Of a stretch of 64,000 bases of DNA, positions 25,183 to 33,946 are shown one piece after another (position 1 is the first letter of the stretch; every line of letters begins with the position of its first letter). The position numbers and the translations under genes were made by a program. This stretch comes from JAHFUI01 sp039931615 (lineage in GTDB: Bacteria > Acidobacteriota > Vicinamibacteria > Vicinamibacterales > CAVVIG01): contig JBDTRR010000008.1 in NCBI GenBank assembly GCA_039931615.1, forward strand, positions 62,001 to 126,000, written 5' to 3'. Under the pieces are notes generated by a model that saw nothing but the letters and a program-made list of their open reading frames with translations, was not told where the DNA came from and did not search any database.

Positions 25183-25995
25183 ATGCCCATGAGAATGATG
25201 CAGCGGCTTTTACCCAAACGGACGCTGCTGGGCGGCCTCGCGCGTGATGTCTATCGTTCGCTGACCCCGCCCGGCACGCGTGGGAGGATGCACCTCGAGC
25301 TCGTCCTCGAGGCGCTCGCCTACAGTCGCGGCACCATCTTTTTTATACAGGTCGGTTCCAACGACGCCGATTATAACGACCCGCTCCGGCCGTTCATCCT
25401 TTCACACGATTGGCGCGGGATCATGATCGAGCCGGTCCCCTACGTCTTCGATCGTCTGCAGAGGAAGTACGCTGACCGCGACGGCCTGATTTTGGAGAAT
25501 CTCGCAATCGCGGCACGGAACGGCTTCGCCGAGTTCTATGCCGTGGCGCAGAGCGACGACCCACTACCGCCGTGGTACGATCAACTGGGTTCGTTCAAGC
25601 TCGACAATATCCTGAAGCACAGCGGGGAGATTCCGGGGCTGAAGGACAGGATTGTCGAGCTGGTTGTCCCGTGTCTGGACTTCGACTCGCTCTGCCGCAA
25701 GCACCAGGTGCGGGCGGTCGACGTCATTCATATCGATGCCGAAGGCTACGATTTCGAAATCGTCAAGCTGATCGACTTCGACGCCCACCGACCGACAATC
25801 CTGCTTTACGAGCACGGGCATCTGAGTTCCTCCGACCGCGCCGCCTGTAACGCCCTGGTCTCTCGGCAGGGCTATGAGTGCCTCGAGATCGAGGGCGATA
25901 CGCTGTGTCTGAGGCGCGAGGCCAGCGCGCCGTGGACCAGGCTGGGGCGGGCGTGGCGCTTCGCACGCGCGGCTGGATGCCCCGCACCTTCTTGA
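25183..25995 (+). CDS. FkbM family methyltransferase
   Basis: About 270 residues from ATG 25183; other starts (ATG 25141, TTG 25099) cannot be excluded because no ribosome binding site is clear. The SAM-binding strand is TIFFIQVGSNDADYNDPLRP, followed by WRGIMIEPVPYVFDRLQ, LENLAIAARNGFAEFYAV and the hallmark VIHIDAEGYDFEIVKLIDFD. It belongs to the same subfamily as the protein at 41540-42316, sharing the order IQVG/IQIG, WRGIMIEP/WRGVLVEP and EGYDFEI(V/I)KLI. It probably methylates a sugar hydroxyl during or after repeat-unit assembly. It follows the SGNH-like gene by about 126 bases and precedes another methyltransferase gene. Confidence 0.87.
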   Translation: MPMRMMQRLLPKRTLLGGLARDVYRSLTPPGTRGRMHLELVLEALAYSRGTIFFIQVGSNDADYNDPLRPFILSHDWRGIMIEPVPYVFDRLQRKYADRDGLILENLAIAARNGFAEFYAVAQSDDPLPPWYDQLGSFKLDNILKHSGEIPGLKDRIVELVVPCLDFDSLCRKHQVRAVDVIHIDAEGYDFEIVKLIDFDAHRPTILLYEHGHLSSSDRAACNALVSRQGYECLEIEGDTLCLRREASAPWTRLGRAWRFARAAGCPAPS

Positions 25996-26080
25996 CTGCG
26001 AGCCGTGCGGCTGGCAGGTTTGATCCTGTAACGTAATCCGCCACCCGGCTCGGAGCCGGCGGGGCTTCAGATAGAGCCAA

Positions 26081-26887
26081 ATGCATCAAATGCTACAGAA
26101 GGACGTTGTCGCACAGGCCTCACGCGAGCGGCTCGAGCCCCAACCGGGCGATCCGCTGTATCTCCCGCAGTCAGATCTGCTGCTGGCGATGCGTGACCTC
26201 GTCATCCCGGACGGGCTGCGGCTGCTCGACTATGGAGCGGGGCTGTCGCCATACCGGCCGCTCTTTCCCAACGCCGACTACCGGACGGCCGATGTCGGGG
26301 CGGCGATCTCCTACGATGCGACGTCGGGGCTCATCCAGACGCCCGACCGCAATCCGTACTTTGCCGATCCGGACTACACCCTGGCCCCGGATGGGAGCGT
26401 TCCCGCAGCAGATGGGAGCTTCGACTTCGTGCTTTCCACCCAAGCGCTCGAGCACGTTGCCAATGCGGACACCCACCTCTCTGAGTGCTTCCGGCTGTTG
26501 CGGCCGGGCGGGCAACTGTACCTATCGACCCACGGGTCGTTCGAAGATCACGGGTCGCCCTACGATTTTCGGCGATGGACTGCCGACGGCCTGGACTACG
26601 ACCTCAAGAAGCACGGGTTCGACGTGCTTCATCTGAAAAAACTCACGACCGGTCCGCGCGCCATGATGTTCTTCTTTCAGCTCTACAACGACACCATGGG
26701 AACGCCCAATCGAAGCCTGCTCGGGCTCGCGCATCTGGCGTCTCGCCGCGTCATGATGAGGCCGGGGTCACGACGCTGGCTGCACCGGCAGGCAGATCGC
26801 CTGTATCGAGAGCACCGCGTTGTCGACGCCAGGGCCGGCGGCCCGATCTACCTCTGCCTGGCAGCCCTGGCGCGGCGACCGGACTGA
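26081..26887 (+). CDS. SAM-dependent methyltransferase (Methyltransf_11 type)
   Basis: A 268-residue class I methyltransferase. LRLLDYGAGLSPYRPLFPN is motif I, ADYRTADVG the acidic loop, SFDFVLSTQALEHVANADTHL motifs II-III, and ECFRLLRPGGQLYLSTHG the post-motif strand. It likely acts on a sugar or glycolipid of the polysaccharide made by this locus, though small-molecule substrates cannot be excluded. The C-terminal region (HLASRRVMMRPGSRRWLHRQ) is basic and could touch the membrane. It is the last gene of the rightward block and is convergent with the DUF6625-like gene. Confidence 0.87.
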   Translation: MHQMLQKDVVAQASRERLEPQPGDPLYLPQSDLLLAMRDLVIPDGLRLLDYGAGLSPYRPLFPNADYRTADVGAAISYDATSGLIQTPDRNPYFADPDYTLAPDGSVPAADGSFDFVLSTQALEHVANADTHLSECFRLLRPGGQLYLSTHGSFEDHGSPYDFRRWTADGLDYDLKKHGFDVLHLKKLTTGPRAMMFFFQLYNDTMGTPNRSLLGLAHLASRRVMMRPGSRRWLHRQADRLYREHRVVDARAGGPIYLCLAALARRPD

Positions 26888-26893
26888 GTGTCG

Positions 26894-26908
26894 CGGGGCA
26901 TTGCCCCG
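26894..26908. terminator. Small GC hairpin between convergent genes
   Basis: CGGGGC (26894-26899) pairs with GCCCCG (26903-26908) around a three-base loop. It sits in the 72-base gap between the convergent methyltransferase and DUF6625-like genes. No T tract, so the terminator role is tentative. Confidence 0.35.
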
Positions 26909-26959
26909 GTCGGGCTGGTGCGACGTGACGGGCGCTCGAGAGAGAGACCGATGGCGCGA

Positions 26960-27940
26960 TCAGTGGCCCCGCGGCCACGGATCGAATCTCCTGGTAATCC
27001 TCCGCTTGAGGTGCCAGAGCGTCGAAATCATGTAGATCCGTAACCCAAACAACAGGTCGTCGGGGTTCAACCGATCCATCTCGGAGGGTCCGTCCGGTGT
27101 CGACTCTTTCGGCTTGAAGCCCCTGGGCATGATGTACCACGCCTGAGCCGATCGATGCAGATCACCAGGCGGGGCGGCCATCGGACGTTTCTGCAGATGG
27201 ATGCACAGGTACTCCTGACGAGCCTGCTTGGAGCCGTCCCGGAACTCCTTGAAAACCCTGCCCTCTTCCCAGTAGAAGCACTGATGCCGGTAATTGGGCG
27301 GATGGACGGTCTCCATCCGGTAGAAATGGTTGTTGATATCGGCGAGATAGCTATCGTCACGGAACATCGGGATCCGGTGATGGTTCAACAAAATCCGGAT
27401 GCCGCCAAACTCGTCGAAGGCCCGGTTCTTGGGCGACGTGAAGACATCGCGAAAGCTGATGCCTGGCGCTTCGAGTCGGAAATAATTGTTGGCCTCGTCA
27501 CAATTCCGGTAGAGCGACAAATGTCCGTGGATCAGTACTTTGTTGTAGGCGTGCAGGATCTCCGGGGTGAGGAACTTCCGGATGTCGCCGAAGATCATGT
27601 CCAGGTCGCAATGGCCCCAGAAGTCGAAACCCGTCAACTCCTCGGCGAAGATGATGCCGTAGGCCGGGCGGAAGTCGCTCAATTTGTACGGCGTCGGCAG
27701 CGTCGTCACCATGCCGACGGCCTGATCAATCCGCCGCTTGAGCGCGTCGAAGGTGGTGGTCTGGACGACCACATTCCGTGGCAAGCGATCTTCATCCAGG
27801 CGCTGATCGGTAATCAGCAGCCATTCGACGCTCGGGTTCCTGGCGCAGGAGGCAAGAAACAGATCGGTGTACGGCGGTAGTCGCCCGAAATAGGGCAGAA
27901 TCAACCGAATCGACTGATCACCCATGCCTTCTGTCGCCAT
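26960..27940 (-). CDS. DUF6625-like putative glycosyltransferase
   Basis: A 326-residue protein resembling the DUF6625 group found in polysaccharide clusters. It opens with IRLILPYFGRLPPYTDLFLAS, a GT-A-like first strand, then VEWLLITDQ, and has FDFWGHCDLDMIFGDIRKFL, whose DLD looks like the metal-binding DxD of GT-A transferases. YKLSDFRPAYGIIF is another family-like block. Donor and acceptor are unknown. The start at 27940 overlaps the end of the upstream gene by 23 bases; an in-frame ATG at 27925 would reduce the overlap to 8. Translation is probably coupled to that gene. It is the last gene of the long leftward block. Confidence 0.78.
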   Translation of the reverse strand: MATEGMGDQSIRLILPYFGRLPPYTDLFLASCARNPSVEWLLITDQRLDEDRLPRNVVVQTTTFDALKRRIDQAVGMVTTLPTPYKLSDFRPAYGIIFAEELTGFDFWGHCDLDMIFGDIRKFLTPEILHAYNKVLIHGHLSLYRNCDEANNYFRLEAPGISFRDVFTSPKNRAFDEFGGIRILLNHHRIPMFRDDSYLADINNHFYRMETVHPPNYRHQCFYWEEGRVFKEFRDGSKQARQEYLCIHLQKRPMAAPPGDLHRSAQAWYIMPRGFKPKESTPDGPSEMDRLNPDDLLFGLRIYMISTLWHLKRRITRRFDPWPRGH

Positions 27941-28994
27941 CAGCTTCCCGGCGAACCGTACAGTACCTGCCCATCAACGCTTTCGCCTGGCCATTGAAGT
28001 GCAGCGAATTGAACCTGATGCTTTCGCCGGTCGGCAGATAGGTGCCGTACGGGTGCTCGCCATGCCACGTGATCTTCTTGATGCCGTCTTCCATCTCAAA
28101 GCCAGGATGAGGCATGTTGATGTTCGGATCGTAGACCGACCCGTCGATGATGTAGGACGCCTCGCCGATCCGGCCGAAATTCAACTCGTTGTAGAACTGC
28201 AGCGCGGTCATGTCGCACGTCCCGCCCGGCAGGTGGTTCTTCTGCCGCGACGCAAAATGGGCGACCATCCGATCGTAGAGGTACGGGTCCTTCCTGGTGT
28301 AGAGATCGAGCATGAACTGGCACAGGCGCTCCAGGCCATCCAGCCGGTTGAGGAAGAAGACGCAGCCGATCGTGTTCCAGCACAGCGTGAAATCGAACCG
28401 CCTGAACTTGCTGATGTCTTCGCTGACATCAGCGTAGAGGAGGACGTCGGAATCCAGATACACGCACTGCTCGATCTGGCGCGCCGCCAGGAAGTCTCGC
28501 AGGATGAACCAGCGCTGAAAGCAGACCAGCTCGAAGCTGACACTGTGCGTACTGTAGTGAGTGTAGACCTCTTCGAACTGCGCCGCACCGACTGAGTAGT
28601 CGCTCAGCCGGTGGTGCTCGACACCGGGATAGCCGTCGTTCGAATCGTCGCCGAGCAGGAAAACGGTGGAGTTCGGGTTGCTCTTCCTGGCCTGGGCCAG
28701 GCTGTAGGTCAGGTGCTCGCTGTTGCTCTGATGAATGAAAACGATCGGGATTGCTCCGCCCGGCCCGCCTCGCTCCGGACCGGCCGTCCCCTGAACGTGG
28801 ACATTCCGCCGCGGCGCCGGTGTTGCGATCTGGTCGCGGCTGTCTCCCCCGGGCGGCGCTCGCGGCAGCCGTCGTTTGGCTCGCCATTTGATGACCCGCT
28901 TGAGCAGCGCCGCCTCGAACAGCCATAGCGAGGCACCATACGTGAGCGCCGCCATCCTGGAGATCACGCGGCTCAACCGGCTGCCCAGGCTCAT
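27918..28994 (-). CDS. Putative GT-A glycosyltransferase of unknown type
   Basis: A 358-residue protein. A basic, partly hydrophobic N-terminus (YGASLWLFEAALLKRVIKWRAK) may hold it at the membrane. The core begins IPIVFIHQSNSEHLTYSLAQ, continues STVFLLGDDSNDGY, and has CVYLDSDVLLYADVSE, a DxD motif typical of metal-dependent GT-A enzymes. Later blocks are NHLPGGTCDMTALQFY and FNSLHFNGQAKALMGRY; the HFNG is like the last metal ligand of GT8-type enzymes. I cannot name a specific family. It overlaps the DUF6625-like gene downstream and follows the intact SGNH gene by 139 bases. Confidence 0.75.
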   Translation of the reverse strand: MSLGSRLSRVISRMAALTYGASLWLFEAALLKRVIKWRAKRRLPRAPPGGDSRDQIATPAPRRNVHVQGTAGPERGGPGGAIPIVFIHQSNSEHLTYSLAQARKSNPNSTVFLLGDDSNDGYPGVEHHRLSDYSVGAAQFEEVYTHYSTHSVSFELVCFQRWFILRDFLAARQIEQCVYLDSDVLLYADVSEDISKFRRFDFTLCWNTIGCVFFLNRLDGLERLCQFMLDLYTRKDPYLYDRMVAHFASRQKNHLPGGTCDMTALQFYNELNFGRIGEASYIIDGSVYDPNINMPHPGFEMEDGIKKITWHGEHPYGTYLPTGESIRFNSLHFNGQAKALMGRYCTVRREADGDRRHG

Positions 28995-29133
28995 GCGAAG
29001 CGCCGCCCCAGGTCGACAGCAGCCGATGCCGAATCCATCCCGTCGCGACAGACCCGCGGCGGCGAGATGACCGCCCGATGCCTTTCTTCGATGCGACGAC
29101 CCACAAGCCTGTCGAACGCGCGGTCCATTCAGC

Positions 29134-30645
29134 TCACTGCCCCTGTGCGAGGGTCTTCAGCACCTCGGCCGCAACCAATCGATGGCCCATCTCATTGTAG
29201 TGGCCGGGCCGACGGAACGGAAACAGCGACAGCGGATCACCGTGAGCCTGGAAGGCGTCGGTGATGTCGAGAAACGGAATTCCCAGATCGTGAACCAGCG
29301 TCGTCACGTCCTGGCGAGCTGCCTCTTCTGGTGCGTGGACGTTCGTGTAACGCGACCAGCTCGGCAGATACACGAACACCAGCCGGCCGCCCCAGCCCGC
29401 CACTTCTCTGTTGGCCAGCAGCACGATATTTCTGAAGATCGCCAGGTTCGCTTCGGCTGAGGCACCGCTGTCTACGATCTCCCTTCCACCGACCATGCCC
29501 AGCCGCTCGCGCAGCTTGGCAAATCTCATGAATTCGCCGACTCTGTTCTCCGCCGTGTTCTCCTCGCTGCGCTTCCGGTTGTCCTGCTCCTGGGCCTTCA
29601 ACCTCGGAATTTCACCGACCATCGCCCGGTCGATGTCACGCTGCCGCGCCAGCAGACTCTGCGTGAAGTCATTCTTCAGGTAGTTCCTGAGCAGCGGACT
29701 TTTCAGTTCCACCTGCAGATCAGTAAGATCGTTGCCTTCATAGTAGAACCACAGCACCGTTTTCGGTCGCAACGCTGGCAGGTATTCCTTGAGAGTCGCC
29801 AGCATCAGCAGCGGGCCATCGCCGGCGATGCCCAGATTCAAGGTCGCCGGATGACGCTGCCTGATCAGGGCGGCGAAGCTCTTGTCGCCCGGCACGCAGT
29901 AGCCGTGAGTAAAGGAATCACCGACCACCGCCATCTCGAGCGCTTCAGCCCCCCACACCTCCGGGGGGTTGTTGAACCCGCGTTGATCGCTGCGGTAGTC
30001 AATCCACTGGCCATTTTCGTTGCAGAGCAGCGTGACTCGATTCGCCACGCCGGCCAGCGGCATCACTTCCCGGCCGTCGACGCTGATCGCGGATTTGAGG
30101 CTCCCGTCGTCCTGGCTGACGAACAGATGATTGCTGGCGGTCATGATCGGAATGGCATCGGCCGCCGTGCGCTGCACGTCCGCCAGGGTCTCGTCGGCAG
30201 TCCGTGCGTCGATGGCGACGCCCCACTGCTTGCTGAGGGCGGCCGCCTGCCGCTGCTTATCCTTCGATTCGATCAGCAGGCTCATGACCGTCCGCGTCGA
30301 GGCGAACAAGCCGGAGGATCGCCACTCCAGGAGGAACTCCAGCGCATAGAGCGAGACGCCGGCGCTGAACAGGGCGCTCAAGAGCTTGAGCCGGTCGATC
30401 GGCCGCAGCCGCAGCGCCGCGAAGAGCAGAACGGCCCCAAGCAGCGGCCCCCCATAGTAGAGGGCCATGTAGAACGGACTCTTGAACTGCCGCTGGCCAG
30501 TCCACCCGTACTCGTAGAAGAATTCTGCAAACGCCAACAAGCACAGTGTGCCACCCAGGGCCAGGCTGAGGCTTGCCAGCCTGGCCGCTGTCGACACCAA
30601 TCCGTCACGCTCAGTCACGATCGCTCTACTCCGCCGATTCGACAA
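29134..30645 (-). CDS. Membrane-anchored SGNH-family protein (intact serine and asparagine blocks)
   Basis: A 503-residue paralogue of the protein at 23581. Three N-terminal membrane helices (about 22-45, 60-82, 90-105) precede an extracytoplasmic SGNH domain. Block I is AVVGDSFTHGYCV (S244), block II LNLGIAGDGPLL, block III FYYEGNDLTDL (N305) and block V FRRPGHYNEMGHRLVAAEV. Ser, Gly, Asn and His are all in place, so it may be active, for example as a polysaccharide O-acetyltransferase or esterase outside the membrane. The acid normally just before the block-V His is not evident. No MBOAT acyl donor protein is in the window. A TATACT box lies at 30695-30700 on this strand. Confidence 0.82.
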   Translation of the reverse strand: MSNRRSRAIVTERDGLVSTAARLASLSLALGGTLCLLAFAEFFYEYGWTGQRQFKSPFYMALYYGGPLLGAVLLFAALRLRPIDRLKLLSALFSAGVSLYALEFLLEWRSSGLFASTRTVMSLLIESKDKQRQAAALSKQWGVAIDARTADETLADVQRTAADAIPIMTASNHLFVSQDDGSLKSAISVDGREVMPLAGVANRVTLLCNENGQWIDYRSDQRGFNNPPEVWGAEALEMAVVGDSFTHGYCVPGDKSFAALIRQRHPATLNLGIAGDGPLLMLATLKEYLPALRPKTVLWFYYEGNDLTDLQVELKSPLLRNYLKNDFTQSLLARQRDIDRAMVGEIPRLKAQEQDNRKRSEENTAENRVGEFMRFAKLRERLGMVGGREIVDSGASAEANLAIFRNIVLLANREVAGWGGRLVFVYLPSWSRYTNVHAPEEAARQDVTTLVHDLGIPFLDITDAFQAHGDPLSLFPFRRPGHYNEMGHRLVAAEVLKTLAQGQ

Positions 30646-30792
30646 TGTAAAAATCGTACGCAGACACGCCTCGACATGGGCGGCCGCAGCTCCAAGTATA
30701 CCCAGCGACGCTGCACATCCTGGCGCCGGCCGGTCCGCAGGGAGTGGCTCGCTACCTGAACGCGGGCTGGGAACCCGCGATACGCCATCGTC

Positions 30793-32607
30793 TCACCGGC
30801 TCGAGAGCAGCGCGACGCTCAACGAGAGCGACGTCAGACATCCGAGCAGTTCCTCCGAAGGGCATTCCCCTGCTCGGGTCTTGGCGATCAATCGATCACA
30901 GCGCGGCACATCGACGATCTCCCGCAACATCGGGATGGAGTGAACGTATTCCGTGACCTGGTCCAACAACGCCTCGTCTCTGAAGTAGAGCGACGGGGGA
31001 GCCGGACGGCGGGCGATCGACCGTCGGACGCGGCCGACCGCCCGACTCCCGAACGATTGGGCGAACTGCCACATCTGTTGGCCGGGCCGTTGGCGCGGCA
31101 TTTCCCGAGGCGGCCGGCCGGAGAGCAACGCCCCGGTGTTGGCATATGGAATGTGCCGCAACCGAGGCAGCTCCGTGTAAATCATGTAGGCGTAAAACGC
31201 CTTCTGGTAGAGCCACGAAGCCGGAAGCTGGAGCATCAAATCGGTGTATCGATAGTCGAGGTGAGCGGTGGCTTCGGTCACCTCGGGGTGGGTATGCAGC
31301 ACCGACGTAAAGGTAAAAGCCGGTTGCCGGTAGACCATCGCCCAGGCCGTGATCCGGTGCGCCGCCGTCAGGCCATCGATGCTGGCAAAAGATTCCGCGA
31401 TCGCGTCCTGCACCGAGCGGCGTGTACTGTCGATGACGTCGGCTCGGAACACCAGGTTCCAGTACCCGCTGGGTTCAAGACAGCGGCGGACCGCCGCCGC
31501 GATGCGCTCGTCCACCCGGGCTGGGTCGAGATCGGCTGGCGACGGTACGTAGGATCCGGCGAGCACATCGCCTGGCCCCCCGCCAAGCAGGACGGCGGCC
31601 CCCTGGCGGCGGATCTCGTCGATGTAGGCCATCACGATCGCCATATGCTGATAGGGTCGCATGCCGCCGGTCAGAGCAATGACTTCGGCGGGCTGGGCGA
31701 ATCTGGGGGGTATCGGTTCGATGTGGTGGCGCAACTCGAGCGCAGCGCACACCGCGCTGGCGGCTCGGGTTTGTGGCGTCGATTCGACGCCGGCGACGTC
31801 AACAAAGGTGAATGCCGAGTAGTCGGCGTCCGGTGGCATCGCTCCAGCCACCAGTCGGCTGTCGAGCCCGCCGCTCAGCGCCAACACGCCCCTGGCGACG
31901 AGTCGCGCCCGCTGCTCGAGACCCTGGCGAAATGCCTGGAACACCGCGGCGCTGTGGGCGACAGCATCGAGCCCGGGATCGGGCCGGTGCGCCAGACGCC
32001 AATACTGGCGCTCGCCGACCTTCTCGCACGTGACGGTCAGGTGCGTCGCTGGCCGGAGACGCTCCACACCTTCGACAGTCGTTCGGGTTCCCAGGGTGTG
32101 GCCCGCGGTACTGGCCTCGAGCCAGCCGATCGCGTCGGGACGGTGCGAGGTCTCGGCCAGCGACAGGAGAAAGGCGAGATTCGAGGAAAAGTAGGTCGCG
32201 TCGCCCCGGCGCAGCGTGTAGAACGGCCGCGATGAGAACCGATCGTTGACGATGTGGACGGTGCGCGTCGCCGCGTCGGCATACACCACGACGAACTCGC
32301 CTTCGCACTCCTCCAGCGAACCCGCCCCGCGCCGCGTCGATCGGAGCAGCAGGGCGCCGGCGTCCTGCACCGGCAACATGAACCCCAAGGTCACGAGCGC
32401 GTTGCCTGCCGCGTCGCATGCGGCCCGCGGTTTGATCGGGTAGGTCGCCTTGTGTTTGACGATCAGGTGGCCAAATGGCATCGCGATGACCACCTGTTCG
32501 AAGCCGGTCGCCGGCTCGCCTGGCAGGATGGCAAAGGTGCGAACCCGCTCACGGATCGCCGCCGTGGACTGGGGTCGACCGGCGACGTAGCCGGCAATCA
32601 ACGCCAT
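30793..32607 (-). CDS. Asparagine-synthetase-like protein with inactive glutaminase domain
   Basis: A 604-residue protein with the two-domain asparagine synthetase layout. The C-terminal ATP-pyrophosphatase domain has an intact SGGLDS loop (245-250). The N-terminal domain keeps the fold (FVVVYADAATRTVHIVNDRFSSRPFY resembles the usual DRLGIKPFYY block) but starts MALIAGYV, where active enzymes start MCGI, so the nucleophilic Cys2 is missing. It should not hydrolyse glutamine; it may use free ammonia or form another amide or acyl-adenylate product, as beta-lactam synthetases do. It lies 87 bases after a GT2 gene in a sugar-modification operon, so amidation of a uronic acid or amino-acid decoration is plausible. 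Confidence 0.85.
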   Translation of the reverse strand: MALIAGYVAGRPQSTAAIRERVRTFAILPGEPATGFEQVVIAMPFGHLIVKHKATYPIKPRAACDAAGNALVTLGFMLPVQDAGALLLRSTRRGAGSLEECEGEFVVVYADAATRTVHIVNDRFSSRPFYTLRRGDATYFSSNLAFLLSLAETSHRPDAIGWLEASTAGHTLGTRTTVEGVERLRPATHLTVTCEKVGERQYWRLAHRPDPGLDAVAHSAAVFQAFRQGLEQRARLVARGVLALSGGLDSRLVAGAMPPDADYSAFTFVDVAGVESTPQTRAASAVCAALELRHHIEPIPPRFAQPAEVIALTGGMRPYQHMAIVMAYIDEIRRQGAAVLLGGGPGDVLAGSYVPSPADLDPARVDERIAAAVRRCLEPSGYWNLVFRADVIDSTRRSVQDAIAESFASIDGLTAAHRITAWAMVYRQPAFTFTSVLHTHPEVTEATAHLDYRYTDLMLQLPASWLYQKAFYAYMIYTELPRLRHIPYANTGALLSGRPPREMPRQRPGQQMWQFAQSFGSRAVGRVRRSIARRPAPPSLYFRDEALLDQVTEYVHSIPMLREIVDVPRCDRLIAKTRAGECPSEELLGCLTSLSLSVALLSSR

Positions 32608-32694
32608 CGATGAATGGCAACGGAAAGCCCGAACAGGTCGAAACGGCGACCTCCGCCAGCTGGCGGCCGAAGCATCGTCCTTCCGGTCAACTGC

Positions 32695-33903
32695 TCACTG
32701 GCCGGTCACCCGCGAGACGAAATTGGCGCACCCCTGGGCATCGCTGAACCCGAAGGCGCCGCCCGACGCCACGAAGCCGGACTTGACGTCACCCCGCTTG
32801 ATCCGCCGGGCGAGCTTGAACGCCTCGAACCGCCGGGTAATCAGATTCAGGCCGATGCGTCTGGCGAACTGTCGAACTGCCGAGTCGCGGCCAATCGCGC
32901 CATTCATTGGCAGCGTCCTGTACTCAGCCGTCAGCGGCGGATACTTCTCCGCGTAGGCGAGCCATTCCGCCATTTCCCGGCCGACATCGACGCCCATCTC
33001 GTGGCGGCGCCGCAACTCATACATCGTGCGGCGGAGATAGTACTGTTCGTCGAAGGGAAACGGCCGCAGCTCGTCCGGAAACATCTGCTGGGCCAGCAGC
33101 ATTCCCTCCGCCATCAGATTGCACAACGTGAAGTTGGTCAGCGGGATCCACTCGCGATTGTGGGCGACGTCGGCGATCAGCTTCTCGATCTGCTCCTTCC
33201 CGGGATTCGAGAGCACGATCGCCGAACCCCAGGACTTCGGCGTCCGGCCGAGAATGACCATCGGCAGATCGACGTAGACGAGGCTCTTGGCGAATACCGC
33301 CGCCAGCGGCCAGGCGAAGTACTCCACGCCGTTGGTCCGGAAAAAACGGCCGGATCGCTGCACCACCCGCTCGGCCACCGATGCCGCGAACATGAAGGCA
33401 CTCGGGTGCATCTCGAACTTCGGGCGGAACGCGAACAACGGCCGGACGAAGTCGTCGGTGGAAACCACACTGGTGCGGCCGGAGAAGGCCCGGCAGGCGA
33501 CCGTATTCTGCTGTGGCCCGGGAAACGCCCGGTCGAAGTACTCGGAGAGATTACAGAACAGGAAGTCGGCGGCGTGACGCCGGTGCGCTTCGGCGAAGCG
33601 CGCCAGGGCGTTCGGCACCAGCGCATCATCGTCGGACAGCATCATGATCAGACGGCCGCGCGCCTGCGCCCGGGCGAACTCCCAACTCTCGCCGATGACG
33701 CCGTGTTCGAGCGTCCGGACGTATCGCACCCTGGGGTCCTGGAACCCCTGGATCACCTCCCGGGTGTCATCGTGCGAGCAGTTGTCGGAGACGACGACCT
33801 CGAAGTCGTCGACGGTCTGGGCGAGCACCGAGCGGACCGCGCCCTGGACCAGTTCGCTGCGGTTGTAGGTCGGAATGACGATACTGAACAACGGCGGAGT
33901 CAT
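32695..33903 (-). CDS. Family 2 glycosyltransferase
   Basis: A 402-residue GT2 inverting glycosyltransferase. The opening LFSIVIPTYNRSELVQGAVRS, the nucleotide-binding FEVVVSDNCSHDDTREVIQG and the metal-binding LIMMLSDDDALVPNAL are textbook. The C-terminal half (about 230-402) contains the acceptor-side part and no membrane helix, so it probably acts at the inner face of the membrane on a lipid-linked intermediate. The Asp-rich SDDD replaces the common DDD/DxD form. It lies 43 bases downstream of the flavoprotein gene in the leftward operon. Confidence 0.92.
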   Translation of the reverse strand: MTPPLFSIVIPTYNRSELVQGAVRSVLAQTVDDFEVVVSDNCSHDDTREVIQGFQDPRVRYVRTLEHGVIGESWEFARAQARGRLIMMLSDDDALVPNALARFAEAHRRHAADFLFCNLSEYFDRAFPGPQQNTVACRAFSGRTSVVSTDDFVRPLFAFRPKFEMHPSAFMFAASVAERVVQRSGRFFRTNGVEYFAWPLAAVFAKSLVYVDLPMVILGRTPKSWGSAIVLSNPGKEQIEKLIADVAHNREWIPLTNFTLCNLMAEGMLLAQQMFPDELRPFPFDEQYYLRRTMYELRRRHEMGVDVGREMAEWLAYAEKYPPLTAEYRTLPMNGAIGRDSAVRQFARRIGLNLITRRFEAFKLARRIKRGDVKSGFVASGGAFGFSDAQGCANFVSRVTGQ

Positions 33904-33946
33904 GATGGCTGCCTGGTCCCGAATGGAGGAACGTCCGATCGAGCCC

